Shown here piece by piece: positions 1 to 7,594 of a stretch of 10,580 nucleotides of DNA. The translations under genes were made by a program, and so were the position numbers. The DNA comes from an uncultured Bacteroidales bacterium. Its GTDB lineage: Bacteria; Bacteroidota; Bacteroidia; Bacteroidales; Bacteroidaceae. Location of the stretch: contig CADCOX010000267.1 in the NCBI GenBank assembly GCA_902803195.1, positions 1 to 10,580 of the forward strand. The letters are read 5' to 3'. The notes beneath the pieces are model-generated. The model did no database searches. It was not told the origin of the DNA and was given only the letters and a program-made list of their open reading frames with translations. Numbering within the stretch: position 1 is the first letter of the stretch; every line of letters begins with the position of its first letter.

Positions 1-1125
1 ATAACTGATGTGATAGCCGTTCAGAGCTTGATTGACGTAGATGAGGAAATAATGGTGAAGAGGGAAGATGTTCGACAGCCACTGGAATGGCTTGTCCATT
101 GCTGAGACGGGGAACGAGAAGCCGGCGAGCGAGAATTGCATCACGCCCAGCAGAGAACAGGCGGACATAGCTATGCGGAGATAGGCAGGGAACGCTTCAT
201 ACAGCAACAGACCGAAACCCTGCGAGGCAAGCACAGCCAAGAGGCCCCAGAGCATCATACGAGGAGTGCCACAAGCACAGGGGAACTGCAGATAGCTGTA
301 GAGTACAAGGTCTATGACCCAGAAAATGAGCGTATAGAGCAGGGTCTGCGGCAATAGTTTGGCCGTGACGATAAGGTACACATTACCGCCTCCCATTTCA
401 TAGAGCTCTTTCTGCCGTCGCCGTTTCCATTCCATTCCTATGGAATAGCTGGTCGTAAGCATGATGACCAGCATCAGCAGACCCGGAACGAGGAGATTGG
501 AGAGGACGACAGAATAGTTCAGATGGGGATTTCCCAACGGATGACTCTCAACTGTAATGGGCTGTACGGTACCCATAATCTGATCCTCGGTGAAACCTCG
601 GGCACGCATGGTCTCACGCGTGATGGCTATTCCAGCCATTTCGCTCAACTTGCGCATGTCCTTCATCAGCAGAGAGGCTGCTATGTAATAGGTATCGTTT
701 GTGTAGAACGAAATGACAGGCTGCCGCTGGGTAAGAGCTGCATGGGTTGTGCCTTTGGGAATGCGGAAGATGCCGTAGATCTCGCCGCGCTGCATCGCCT
801 TACGTGCCTCTGTGAAGTTTTGCGTGTAAAACACGAATCGCGTCTCCTCCATCGAACTGAGGATACGCGTGAGCTGGCGCGTGACGTGAGTGTCGTCCTC
901 GTCGACCAGAGCGGCGGGCAACTTCGTAGGCAATCCGACGCTCATCATCGAGGTGAACAGCCACAGGAACGTCAGCGGGGCTACAATCGTGGTCATCAAG
1001 AAGATAGGTCTCCTTGAGAACTGGCCCAACTCTCTGAAGAATATCTTCCAAAAAGCTGACCACCACCAGGTCCCTTTGCGGGTAGAGGTGTTATTGATTT
1101 CTGCGTTATGGTTAATAGTATCCAT
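1..1125 (-). CDS. ABC-2 type transporter permease (partial, C-terminus beyond window)
   Basis: Membrane subunit of an ABC-2 exporter, of the type paired with HlyD adaptors and TolC (YbhS/YhiH-like). I translated 375 codons, open from the ATG at 1125 to base 1. The N-terminus is cytoplasmic and basic, followed by a first membrane segment at about residues 41-63. Next comes a large extracytoplasmic domain (about 64-205) that starts with the family signature LPAALVDEDDT at 69-79. Further hydrophobic segments lie near 206-229, 250-278, 291-310 and 318-341, with the basic loop EWKRRRQKE at 232-240 between two of them. The end of the sixth-segment region is off the left edge. It starts 36 bases after the adaptor's stop codon, so co-transcription is likely. 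An AGAAGG-like sequence lies about 9 bases before the ATG. No ATP-binding motif is seen in this part; whether the ATPase is a separate gene is not visible. The substrate is unknown. Confidence 0.9.
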   Translation of the reverse strand, partial: MDTINHNAEINNTSTRKGTWWWSAFWKIFFRELGQFSRRPIFLMTTIVAPLTFLWLFTSMMSVGLPTKLPAALVDEDDTHVTRQLTRILSSMEETRFVFYTQNFTEARKAMQRGEIYGIFRIPKGTTHAALTQRQPVISFYTNDTYYIAASLLMKDMRKLSEMAGIAITRETMRARGFTEDQIMGTVQPITVESHPLGNPHLNYSVVLSNLLVPGLLMLVIMLTTSYSIGMEWKRRRQKELYEMGGGNVYLIVTAKLLPQTLLYTLIFWVIDLVLYSYLQFPCACGTPRMMLWGLLAVLASQGFGLLLYEAFPAYLRIAMSACSLLGVMQFSLAGFSFPVSAMDKPFQWLSNIFPLHHYFLIYVNQALNGYHISY

Positions 1126-1161
1126 TGACAATACCTTCTCGAGGAAGGGTGCAGAGGTGCG

Positions 1162-2148
1162 TTACTTGATAATCGCCGTCATGCCCGCCAACACATCCTT
1201 CACGTCGGCATTGTTGACGGCACGGGCTGTGACCTCAAAGGTCTTCAGGTCGTACTTGTCAAGCGCCTTCGTAGCCTTCCAGGTAGCATAACTGCCCATA
1301 ACGTTCATTGTGGTGATGCGGACAGTCAATTCGCGGTCGAGCGCAGGGACGTAGATGGTCTTCTCCATACCGGCCTTGAGTTCGGGCAGATAGTCTTCAC
1401 GAATGTTGAAGACGAAACGTATGTCATCGTCCTTAGCGATGTTCATAATAGGAGAACCCGTGCCAACGAGTTCGCCTACCTCCGGGAAGATCTCTGTAAC
1501 GGTGCCGTCAGCGGTGGCTACGAGTACGGTCTCGTCGATGTAACCTTGTACTTCGCTGATAGCGCCTTGGGCGCGTGCGACCTGAGCGGCTGCAGCGGCT
1601 TTGTCCTCGCGACGAGCGCCCTCTTTGGCCATTTCATACTGACTGCGAGCAGCCTTCTCCGTAGCCTGCATAGCCTTCAGCTGCGCCTCGGCCTCATCTC
1701 GCTTCTGAGCGGGGATGACGCCTTCGTCATAGAGACGGGCCACACGCGTGTAAGTCTTCTCGGCTACGTCCAGACCGGCCTTTGCCTTCTGCCAAAGCTC
1801 ATAGGCGCCCTGTATCTCTTGGCGACGGGCTCCGTTTTGAGCCTTCTGTTCGATGGCCTTAGCGGCAGCCTCAGCGGCCTCAGCCTGCTGCATCTTGGCC
1901 TTCACTTCAGGAGAATCCATGATGGCGAGCGTGTCGCCAGCCTTCACTTTGTCGCCAGCCTGCACGCGCAGTTCCTTCACACGACTCGGCACTTTGGACG
2001 ATACACGATAGTCGCTCGTCTCGGCTTGTCCCTGAAGCACTTCCTGCGGTTTGGGGAGGAAAATACCCACGAGAATGACCAGCGCCATCACACTCACCAG
2101 CACGAGGGCGATGATCAACAGATTGTTCAGTTTACTTCTTTTTGCCAT
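1162..2148 (-). CDS. HlyD-family periplasmic adaptor (membrane fusion protein)
   Basis: Periplasmic adaptor joining an inner-membrane ABC-2 permease to a TolC channel; 328 residues, within the normal range for YbhG/EmrA-like adaptors. A basic N-terminus (MAKRSK) and one membrane anchor at about 10-31 give an N-in topology. The first half of the biotinyl-lipoyl domain lies at about 48-80 (VKELRVQAGDKVKAGDTLA at 57-75). A long Ala/Glu/Lys/Gln-rich coiled-coil hairpin runs from about 81 to 200, with its tip near DEGVIPAQKRDEAE (141-154). The second lipoyl half is at about 207-237 (ADGTVTEIFPEVGELVGTG at 213-231), followed by a beta-barrel region to the end. The gene sits between the tolC-like gene (229 bases upstream) and the permease (36 bases downstream). 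The family assignment is secure; the cargo cannot be read from the sequence. Confidence 0.94.
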   Translation of the reverse strand: MAKRSKLNNLLIIALVLVSVMALVILVGIFLPKPQEVLQGQAETSDYRVSSKVPSRVKELRVQAGDKVKAGDTLAIMDSPEVKAKMQQAEAAEAAAKAIEQKAQNGARRQEIQGAYELWQKAKAGLDVAEKTYTRVARLYDEGVIPAQKRDEAEAQLKAMQATEKAARSQYEMAKEGARREDKAAAAAQVARAQGAISEVQGYIDETVLVATADGTVTEIFPEVGELVGTGSPIMNIAKDDDIRFVFNIREDYLPELKAGMEKTIYVPALDRELTVRITTMNVMGSYATWKATKALDKYDLKTFEVTARAVNNADVKDVLAGMTAIIK

Positions 2149-2377
2149 AGTATATCTTATTTATTCATTCTTTTCTTATCCAATCGAGCTCTGCTCGCTT
2201 CTTGACGCACTTGAAAGTCGGTATTTCTAAGTTTCAGCATTTCCACAAAGCACTTGCGAATAACGATTCAACTATCCAACCCAATGCTTGCGAAGGACCT
2301 CTCTACTCGGCCTTGCCGCTTCGCTTGCGAAGAACTTTTCAACTTTTCAATTTTTCAATATTTCAACTTTCAACCTT
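2149..2377. repeat. Spacer with degenerate short repeats between tolC-like and hlyD-like genes
   Basis: This 229-base non-coding stretch is long for a gap inside an export operon. On the minus strand it holds five TTGAAA units spaced 7-8 bases apart (about 2333-2378). It also has three copies of TTCGCAAG, two of them preceded by C, and small palindromes such as cttcgcttgcgaag. I see no TAnnTTTG promoter on the minus strand and no clear T-tract terminator. Short open frames through it have a repetitive composition and no protein-like features. It may be an AT-rich spacer that grew by slippage; its effect on hlyD expression is unknown. Confidence 0.5.
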
Positions 2378-4018
2378 TCACCTGCTCAGCGTTCCTAGTG
2401 CGCGCATGAGGTAGAGGTCGGCCAGGCGGACATCAATCTCGGCTTCGACGAGTGTCGAGTGAGCAGAGAGCCAAGCCGTCTGCGCCTGCAATACGTTGGA
2501 AACGGGAATAACACCCTCGCGCATACCAAGATTGGCCATACGCAAGTTCTCATCGGCTTGCTCCTGCGAACGGAGAGCTGTGGCGAGGCGGCGTTGAGCC
2601 TCCTGCATCTTCTGCTGATTCTGATTAACCTGCAGGGTGATTTTCTCACGAACTTCCTCGACGCGCGTCTCGGCCATAGCAGCCTCAGCTTTGGCCTGAC
2701 GCACCTTGTAGACGCGGTCGCCCCACGTCAGGATGGGCACCTTCAAGACAACACCAGCGCTCCACATGCCATTAAACTTCTTCTCGAAGCCATTAAACAC
2801 ATTGGGATTGGAGACGAGATAGCCTGCCGTCAGTGCCAAGTTAGGCATGTACTCCGACCGCGCCACCTTTACCTCCTCACGCTTCACTTGAGCAGCGATA
2901 TCGAGGGCACGGATCTCAGCACGATGTGCGAGAGCCGTCTCTACGGCGTGATCCCTGTCGGCATTTGGTTGCAGCGACAGCGACACCTGACGGGCACCAT
3001 CTGCTGTGACCTCTTCGGTCTCGTCCTCAAGCGTGAAGTTGGCATCCATAGGCAGACCACAGATCTGCGCCAGCGCCATACGCGAGAGTGCCAGTCCGTT
3101 GTCCACTTGAATCATCGCCACCTCGGCCTCGTTGACCTTCACCTTCACGGAGAGCCCATCGGCCTTTGTGGCCATACCCTCGGCTATCAGTTTGTCTACA
3201 TCACCATCGAGTTTCTTCACGGTGGTGAGGAAACTCTCGGCCAGTTTCTTCTTGCTCTGGAGCGCGACGATACGCCAGTAAGCTTCGTCCACGCTCACCA
3301 ACAGGTCTTGCTCCTCCATCGTATGCTGCTCGCCCACTGCTTCCTGCGCCAAAGTCGTAATGCGGTCGTAGGCTCGGATTTTGCCTCCCATATAGAGGGG
3401 TTGCGTCAGCAGCACAGCAGCCCCCGTCATATTGCGGGTATCGGTGCGGAAAGCATCAACAATGCTCTGTCCAGCACCATCCACCAACTGAGCCATACTT
3501 GTTAGCATTCCGTTGAAAGCAGTGGAAGCTTGTGCCAGATAGGGAGCCGCCATCTGCTGAAGCAACGAGGGATTAGCCAACATCTGTGCCAACTGCGGGT
3601 TCTGCGCGAGAATAGCCTGAATCTGAGGGTCTTTCATCAACGCTTGGAACTCGGGCGATGAAGGCAGATTGGCCAACCGCTGTTGGAAGTCAGCAGCTCC
3701 TCGCTGCACACCCTCGCCTATAGCGCCAGCCATGTTCGAACCCATATTCGACAACGCTTGCTTTTGGTTCTTGTTGAGCAACGACACTTCCTTCGACGTG
3801 CGCTGGTATGTACCAACGGCCGAAATCTTTGGCAGATAGTTTGTACGGACGCTCTTGTGCTGCCAGAATGCCGCCTCCTGCTTGAGGCTGCTCATCTGCA
3901 GTTCCTTATTGTTGCGTAAGGCCAGCGCCCGGCAACTGTCGAGGCTCAACACCTGAGCTGAGACAGACAAAACACCTGCAAAGGCCAAAACGAAACAACT
4001 TGACAATCGATTCTTCAT
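2378..4018 (-). CDS. TolC-like outer-membrane efflux protein with central insertion
   Basis: Outer-membrane channel of the tripartite exporter; 546 residues from the ATG at 4018. The signal peptide is about residues 1-21 (MKNRLSSCFVLAFAGVLSVSA, cut near SAQ). The first OEP repeat starts at LSLDSCRALALRNNKELQ (24-41) with YLPKISAVGTY (61-71). The second repeat has the matching ALAHRAEIRALD (362-373) and YMPNLALTAGY (390-400), then VPILTWGDRVYKVRQA (427-442). Long coiled-coil helices lie at 222-320 and 435-545. An extra region of about 110 residues (82-196) lies before LLTQPLYMGGK (203-213). It is rich in Ala, Gln and Met and carries Pro-Xaa-Leu/Ile repeats. An in-frame ATG at 4048 was rejected as the start because it overlaps the -7 promoter box, so transcription should begin after it. 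The gene heads the exporter operon. Confidence 0.92.
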   Translation of the reverse strand: MKNRLSSCFVLAFAGVLSVSAQVLSLDSCRALALRNNKELQMSSLKQEAAFWQHKSVRTNYLPKISAVGTYQRTSKEVSLLNKNQKQALSNMGSNMAGAIGEGVQRGAADFQQRLANLPSSPEFQALMKDPQIQAILAQNPQLAQMLANPSLLQQMAAPYLAQASTAFNGMLTSMAQLVDGAGQSIVDAFRTDTRNMTGAAVLLTQPLYMGGKIRAYDRITTLAQEAVGEQHTMEEQDLLVSVDEAYWRIVALQSKKKLAESFLTTVKKLDGDVDKLIAEGMATKADGLSVKVKVNEAEVAMIQVDNGLALSRMALAQICGLPMDANFTLEDETEEVTADGARQVSLSLQPNADRDHAVETALAHRAEIRALDIAAQVKREEVKVARSEYMPNLALTAGYLVSNPNVFNGFEKKFNGMWSAGVVLKVPILTWGDRVYKVRQAKAEAAMAETRVEEVREKITLQVNQNQQKMQEAQRRLATALRSQEQADENLRMANLGMREGVIPVSNVLQAQTAWLSAHSTLVEAEIDVRLADLYLMRALGTLSR

Positions 4019-4045
4019 AATAAAAAATGGATATATTTTCGGCGA

Positions 4046-4076
4046 CAAAGTTCGTCATATTTGGTCATTCGACAAA
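4046..4076 (-). promoter_or_regulatory. Predicted promoter of the tolC-like gene
   Basis: Read on the minus strand, TTTG (4073-4076) is followed by 19 bases and GAACTTTG (4046-4053). This matches the Bacteroidota -33/-7 promoter with one mismatch in TAnnTTTG. Transcription would start near 4039-4042, leaving a leader of about 20-25 bases before the ATG at 4018. Confidence 0.6.
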
Positions 4077-4181
4077 ACAAAAAAAACAAATTTATTGGAC
4101 TATATCGAACTTTCTTTGTCTCATGATTCCACAATTGCCTCCTTTTTTCATTATTTTCGGTTTATTTAGCCCTCTGCATAT

Positions 4182-4215
4182 AAAAAGTGTCGGCTTGAGC
4201 TAAGCTCGAAGACAC
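4182..4215 (-). terminator. Rho-independent terminator after the glycosidase gene (distal)
   Basis: On the minus strand, GTGTC (4215-4211) pairs with GACAC (4191-4187). An inner GAGCT/AGCTC helix sits inside, and TTTTT (4186-4182) follows. The structure lies about 180 bases past the glycosidase stop codon and about 110 bases before the tolC-like promoter, so it would insulate the two units. Confidence 0.65.
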
Positions 4216-4271
4216 GAGAATTCAAACCGAGACCATAGACGATGTCTGAGGAATAGCTGACACGAACAAAC

Positions 4272-4304
4272 AAATCCTCGGGCCAGAATGTGGCCTGAGG
4301 ATTT
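4272..4304 (-). terminator. Hairpin, possible proximal terminator of the glycosidase gene
   Basis: Arms AATCCTCGGGCC (4273-4284) and GGCCTGAGGATT (4292-4303) pair over 12 positions around a 7-base loop, with one G-T wobble that becomes an A-C mismatch in minus-strand RNA. An extra A-T pair (4272/4304) can be added. On the minus strand the stem is followed by a broken T-rich run (TTTGTTTGTT). It lies about 90 bases after the glycosidase stop codon. It could act as a first terminator or protect the 3' end of the mRNA. Confidence 0.55.
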
Positions 4305-4309
4305 TGTCC

Positions 4310-4371
4310 TTAAGGGCTGAAGGTATAATCTTTATATATCTAAGGTATAGCCCATTAAGGCCGAAGGTATA
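4310..4371. repeat. Three AAGGTATA direct repeats at an exact 22-bp period
   Basis: GAAGGTATA at 4319-4327, TAAGGTATA at 4341-4349 and GAAGGTATA at 4363-4371 are spaced exactly 22 bases apart. The outer two also share the longer context TTAAGG(G)C-GAAGGTATA (4310-4327 and 4355-4371). All lie in the 3' untranslated part of the glycosidase gene, between its stop codon and the hairpin at 4272-4304. They could be a protein-binding array on DNA, an RNA element, or a small local duplication. Confidence 0.6.
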
Positions 4372-4392
4372 GAAGTCTAAATGCCATAAACC

Positions 4393-7116
4393 TCACTTCA
4401 CAATGACCTTTCGACCATCGATGACATAAATACCGCGACGCGATAAGGGGAACTGCTGTGGGCGTCCACTGAGGTCGAAGATGGAGGAACCAGCAACGGT
4501 TTGCGATTGGCTGCCAGGTTGAACATCATGGATACCATCGGCCAGCGAATAGAGCGCGCTCATCTCATCGGCTGAGAGGGCATAATTGTAAATGCGGATA
4601 TCATCGATAGAGCCTTTGAACATTGGGTCGGACGTGAACTGGCTGCGTCCTACATAGTTGAAGATGGGACGGAAGTCGGCGGGACGGGCTGAAATAGAGG
4701 TGGTGGTGCCCACTGGTTCACCGTTGAGGTAAAGCGTGATAGCATCCTCGGCGAAGGTGACAGCCACATGAATCCATTGGTTGGCACGATGCGTAACCTT
4801 GGATTCGAGGGTCTGTTCGGTACCGCCATTCTTGATACCCAGACGAAGACGATTGGTTGTATTGGGCTTCGGGCAGAGGAAAACGTAGTGGTCTGTATCG
4901 TTACCGAAGTCGAAAATGCGCTGCCAAGCATCGCCGGCACGCCAATAGAACCAGGTAGAGAAGGTCAGCTCATGCGAATTGGCAATGGTAGCCGGCAGCT
5001 GGATGAAATTGTCGGTACCATTGAGAGAGACCGCCTGTCCGAAATGCCCATCCTCTTGGGTAAGCTTGCCATAGAGGGCAGCATGATTGCCGTTGACGGT
5101 TTCGTCGAAAAGGCTGTCGGCGGTGATGTGAGCAATCAGGGCGTGCTCATTGGAGGGGGCAGCCGTGACCACAACGCTTGGCTCGGAGTGGTTACGACTG
5201 AGATCCTCAGAAAGAACACGATATTGATAGTCAACAGTTTCAGCAGCAGTGTTGTCAACATAAGTAGTGGTAGAAATGCCACGATTGATGACGCGCCACG
5301 TGCGTCCTCCATCGTCGGAGCGTTGGATGGTATAGCCCAATAGGTCGGTGTCGGCAGGAGCCGTCCAAGTGAGGCTTACGCAGGCTGGCTGAGGCGTTGC
5401 GACGAGGGCTGTTGGAGCGGCAGGTGCTTCGGCATCATAGACCACCTCGATAGGGATGAGACGCCATTGCTGATTAGCAGCGCCCGTGAAGACTCCCTGG
5501 TTCACGTTACGCCCTACGGACGTCATCTGCTTGTCGGAACCAGGAGCAACCTGCAGACAGAGGGCGCTATGCTTGCTACGGATATAGAACCAACCATCAC
5601 CAGCATATTGGAAATACCACTGTTCGTTGTCGCCGAAACCACCTGCGAAGGCAATAACGTCGGCGCCATCCTCAAGGCTCCAGTCGCGCACATCGGGGAG
5701 GAGGGACGGGGTCTTGACATTCGCAATCTTGTAGTAGCTGAAGTCACCTCCGATGCGAGGACTGACGGGCGAGATGGTCCACTGCTGAGCCTGATTCGTT
5801 CGGAGGGGTTTCTGCTGTGTAAGGCTTATGCCGCTCGTAGCGTTATTGCCGAGTGGCGAGAGGGCGAAACCGCTGAAACGATTGATGATGCGATAGTTGG
5901 TTGCCTCAGTAGGCAGTGCAGGCATAATGTCTTCACCTCCCTGTATGTTGACCAACGTCTCAGCGTTCGTCTGGCCCTTCTGGTAGCCTGTACCTCCAGG
6001 GAGCGTCATCATGTACTCGCGCATGGGTCCTTGACCGTTGTAGAAGACATCGTGGTCGAGGGCTGCGAAGCGGTAGGTGGTCGTGTACGCCTGACGCTCG
6101 GAGGTGCCGCCAAAGCCCTGCACGGAGCCGTCGGGGTGACGATAGACAGCTGCCGCTGTCCAGTTGGCACGATGTTCGCCATAACCGAGGCGTGTGCCGC
6201 GACTGGCCTTCATGAACTGGCTACGCGTGTGGTCGCAAGTGCCCCACCAGATGCCTTTCGTCAGACCATACTCTGATCCGACCATACACTCCATCGTATT
6301 GTGCAATTCATCGCCTACGGCAACCTTCCCGTCCGCAACAACGCGCTTGTAGAAGTTGGCGAAAGTATCGAAGGAACCTGCCAGTTGGTGGGTATTGCCT
6401 TCGTCGAGATAAGCCTTGCTGGAATTATACCACTCGAGCGCTCGGTCATTGTTCAGCGTATTGCCGCCACAGACGACGACCCCTTCAAAATCGGGGTCCT
6501 CCTTGATGAGTTTACTGACTGCTTTGAACTCCGCCTGCGACCCTTGATTCCAGGCCGTGTAATCTGGCTCATTGAAGGGCGACACACTGCTCACTTTCAA
6601 ACCTTTGGCTTCAATATAGTTCTTCGTTGCCTTGATGAGCAAGTACCAGCGGCGGGCATAAGTATCTACCTGCGAAGCCGATGAACCAGTGTGGTAGTGG
6701 GCTATCACGCCTGCACCCTGATCGGAATTGATGTTGACGGTGAAGGCTCCAGCCCTTTTAGCAATGTTGATGCGGGTGTCAAGGTCTTTCTTCTGACTGG
6801 CACTCAGCTGTAGGTCCTCGCCTACAGCGTGGGTCGTTTGGAAACTGAGGCGTACAATGTCTATCAAGTCCGCGCCAGCGAAGTTCACACCACGGTGCAT
6901 ATTGCCTTCGCTGATCCAAGCCTGATCCAGGCCCCAGATGATGTCGGGCAGTTTCGTGCCTGGATCTTCGATACGATAGGGAACGGTCACATGAGGGACG
7001 CCCAAAGCAACGGCCGACGAGGCGCCCGAAGGCACTTGTGCCCAAAGGGCAGACGAGCTGACGCAAGCGGCCAGCAGGAGCAGGTAGAAATGCGATTTCA
7101 TACGCTTAGTTTGCAT
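4393..7116 (-). CDS. Secreted multimodular glycoside hydrolase (GH-A type, NEP motif) with ricin-like, FN3 and LamG-like domains
   Basis: Predicted extracellular or surface polysaccharide-degrading enzyme of 907 residues. The signal peptide is about residues 1-27 (YLLLLAACVSSSALWAQ). A TIM-barrel-like catalytic domain runs from about 40 to 400, with the acid/base motif SPFNEPDY (179-186, E183) as in clan GH-A families such as GH30. E270 in VGDELHN or E276 may be the nucleophile; I cannot settle the family. A ricin-type beta-trefoil follows at about 406-557, with QW motifs at 444-446, 499-500 and 549-551. FN3 is at about 564-654 (ISTTTYVDNTAAETVDYQYR, 614-633). A LamG/concanavalin-like domain at about 658-857 ends in GSIDDIRIYNYALSADEMS. 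The tail at 861-907 (GIYVIDGRKVIVK at the end) resembles Bacteroidales C-terminal sorting tails. A second ATG at 7101 is also a plausible start. The gene has its own promoter, and no susC/susD genes are nearby. Confidence 0.85.
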   Translation of the reverse strand: MQTKRMKSHFYLLLLAACVSSSALWAQVPSGASSAVALGVPHVTVPYRIEDPGTKLPDIIWGLDQAWISEGNMHRGVNFAGADLIDIVRLSFQTTHAVGEDLQLSASQKKDLDTRINIAKRAGAFTVNINSDQGAGVIAHYHTGSSASQVDTYARRWYLLIKATKNYIEAKGLKVSSVSPFNEPDYTAWNQGSQAEFKAVSKLIKEDPDFEGVVVCGGNTLNNDRALEWYNSSKAYLDEGNTHQLAGSFDTFANFYKRVVADGKVAVGDELHNTMECMVGSEYGLTKGIWWGTCDHTRSQFMKASRGTRLGYGEHRANWTAAAVYRHPDGSVQGFGGTSERQAYTTTYRFAALDHDVFYNGQGPMREYMMTLPGGTGYQKGQTNAETLVNIQGGEDIMPALPTEATNYRIINRFSGFALSPLGNNATSGISLTQQKPLRTNQAQQWTISPVSPRIGGDFSYYKIANVKTPSLLPDVRDWSLEDGADVIAFAGGFGDNEQWYFQYAGDGWFYIRSKHSALCLQVAPGSDKQMTSVGRNVNQGVFTGAANQQWRLIPIEVVYDAEAPAAPTALVATPQPACVSLTWTAPADTDLLGYTIQRSDDGGRTWRVINRGISTTTYVDNTAAETVDYQYRVLSEDLSRNHSEPSVVVTAAPSNEHALIAHITADSLFDETVNGNHAALYGKLTQEDGHFGQAVSLNGTDNFIQLPATIANSHELTFSTWFYWRAGDAWQRIFDFGNDTDHYVFLCPKPNTTNRLRLGIKNGGTEQTLESKVTHRANQWIHVAVTFAEDAITLYLNGEPVGTTTSISARPADFRPIFNYVGRSQFTSDPMFKGSIDDIRIYNYALSADEMSALYSLADGIHDVQPGSQSQTVAGSSIFDLSGRPQQFPLSRRGIYVIDGRKVIVK

Positions 7117-7137
7117 CTAATGAATGATTTTACGGCA

Positions 7138-7168
7138 CAAAGATACAAGAAATCTAAGAGATAACAAA
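7138..7168 (-). promoter_or_regulatory. Promoter of the glycosidase gene
   Basis: On the minus strand, TTTG (7165-7168), 19 bases, then TATCTTTG (7138-7145) is a full match to the Bacteroidota housekeeping promoter, followed by the common TGCCG. The expected start near 7131-7134 leaves a leader of about 16 bases to the ATG at 7116 or about 31 to the one at 7101. It begins only 10 bases after the preceding operon's terminator, so expression should be independent of that operon. Confidence 0.85.
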
Positions 7169-7178
7169 GAAAACGCGT

Positions 7179-7214
7179 AAAAAAAGGACGCATCACTTTG
7201 GAATGGATGCGTCC
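7179..7214 (-). terminator. Strong terminator of the prsW-sigma-membrane protein operon
   Basis: GGACGCATC (7186-7194, plus-strand sequence) and GATGCGTCC (7206-7214) form a perfect 9-bp stem with an 11-base loop. On the minus strand seven T residues (7185-7179) follow. The upstream arm is still coding, and the stop codon TGA (7195-7193) extends into the downstream arm. Confidence 0.9.
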
Positions 7215-7561
7215 GTAGGGGGAAGTGAGTCCGTCACAAGGCCCTTAGCTGTTGGCGTAGAACCAGTATCGTGGCTACCTATGTTCTGCTCTATAGGCTC
7301 GGTCGGAGGTACGAGCGAGGCCGAGACGTTGGTCGATGGCAGGGCGGCCTGAAGGAAGAGTCCTAAGATGAACAACGCTGCTACCGAAGCGATGTTCGAG
7401 ATGACAGGCAACAGCCGCAGCCGCCGTTGCTGCCGCTGGCGAGCCTCCCACTGCTGCATCTGCTGGCGCCAGGCATCCTGACGACCGAGTTCACGGAAGA
7501 GGAGGTGGTCGAGAGCATCGATACGCTCCTCATCGAGATTGATATTCTTATTCGTTGTCAT
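7193..7561 (-). CDS. Small single-pass membrane protein, candidate anti-sigma factor
   Basis: I recognise no named family. The 122-residue protein has a charged N-terminal half (1-50) with NLDEERIDALDHLLFRELGR (8-27), then a Gln/Arg-rich, probably helical stretch (28-49). One membrane segment lies at about 51-73, followed by a Ser/Thr/Pro-rich tail (74-122) without cysteines. The positive residues just before the membrane segment favour N-in, C-out topology, which is the layout of membrane anti-sigma factors. It starts 33 bases after the sigma-factor stop codon and is last in the operon before the terminator. The HxxxCxxC zinc anti-sigma motif is absent, so the anti-sigma role is inferred from topology and neighbours (sigma factor and PrsW protease). 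A simple membrane accessory protein is the alternative. Confidence 0.75.
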   Translation of the reverse strand: MTTNKNINLDEERIDALDHLLFRELGRQDAWRQQMQQWEARQRQQRRLRLLPVISNIASVAALFILGLFLQAALPSTNVSASLVPPTEPIEQNIGSHDTGSTPTAKGLVTDSLPPTDASIPK

Positions 7562-7594
7562 AAAGCTGTCTTGGGTGTTGGTTTGATTATATTT

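Noticed and set aside
523..1017. Plus-strand open frames over the left end (also 890-1291, 136-357)
   Set aside because: The minus-strand ABC-2 permease frame is open from 1125 to base 1 and has the family signature and membrane segments.
2459..3505. Plus-strand open frame of 348 codons
   Set aside because: It lies wholly antisense to the tolC-like gene, whose translation has clear family features; the His/Leu/Arg-rich product is a shadow.
4019..4048. ATG at 4048 as the start of the tolC-like protein
   Set aside because: It would add ten residues before a clear signal peptide and sits inside the -7 promoter box, upstream of the predicted transcription start.
4087..4094. TAAATTTG on the minus strand as a second tolC promoter
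   Set aside because: It fits the -7 pattern, but no TTTG lies 19-21 bases upstream; the site at 4046-4076 has both boxes and better placement.
5467..6276. Plus-strand open frame of 269 codons
   Set aside because: It is antisense to the glycosidase gene, whose domains are continuous through this stretch. The same holds for the frames at 4768-5343, 6301-6684 and 6829-7164.
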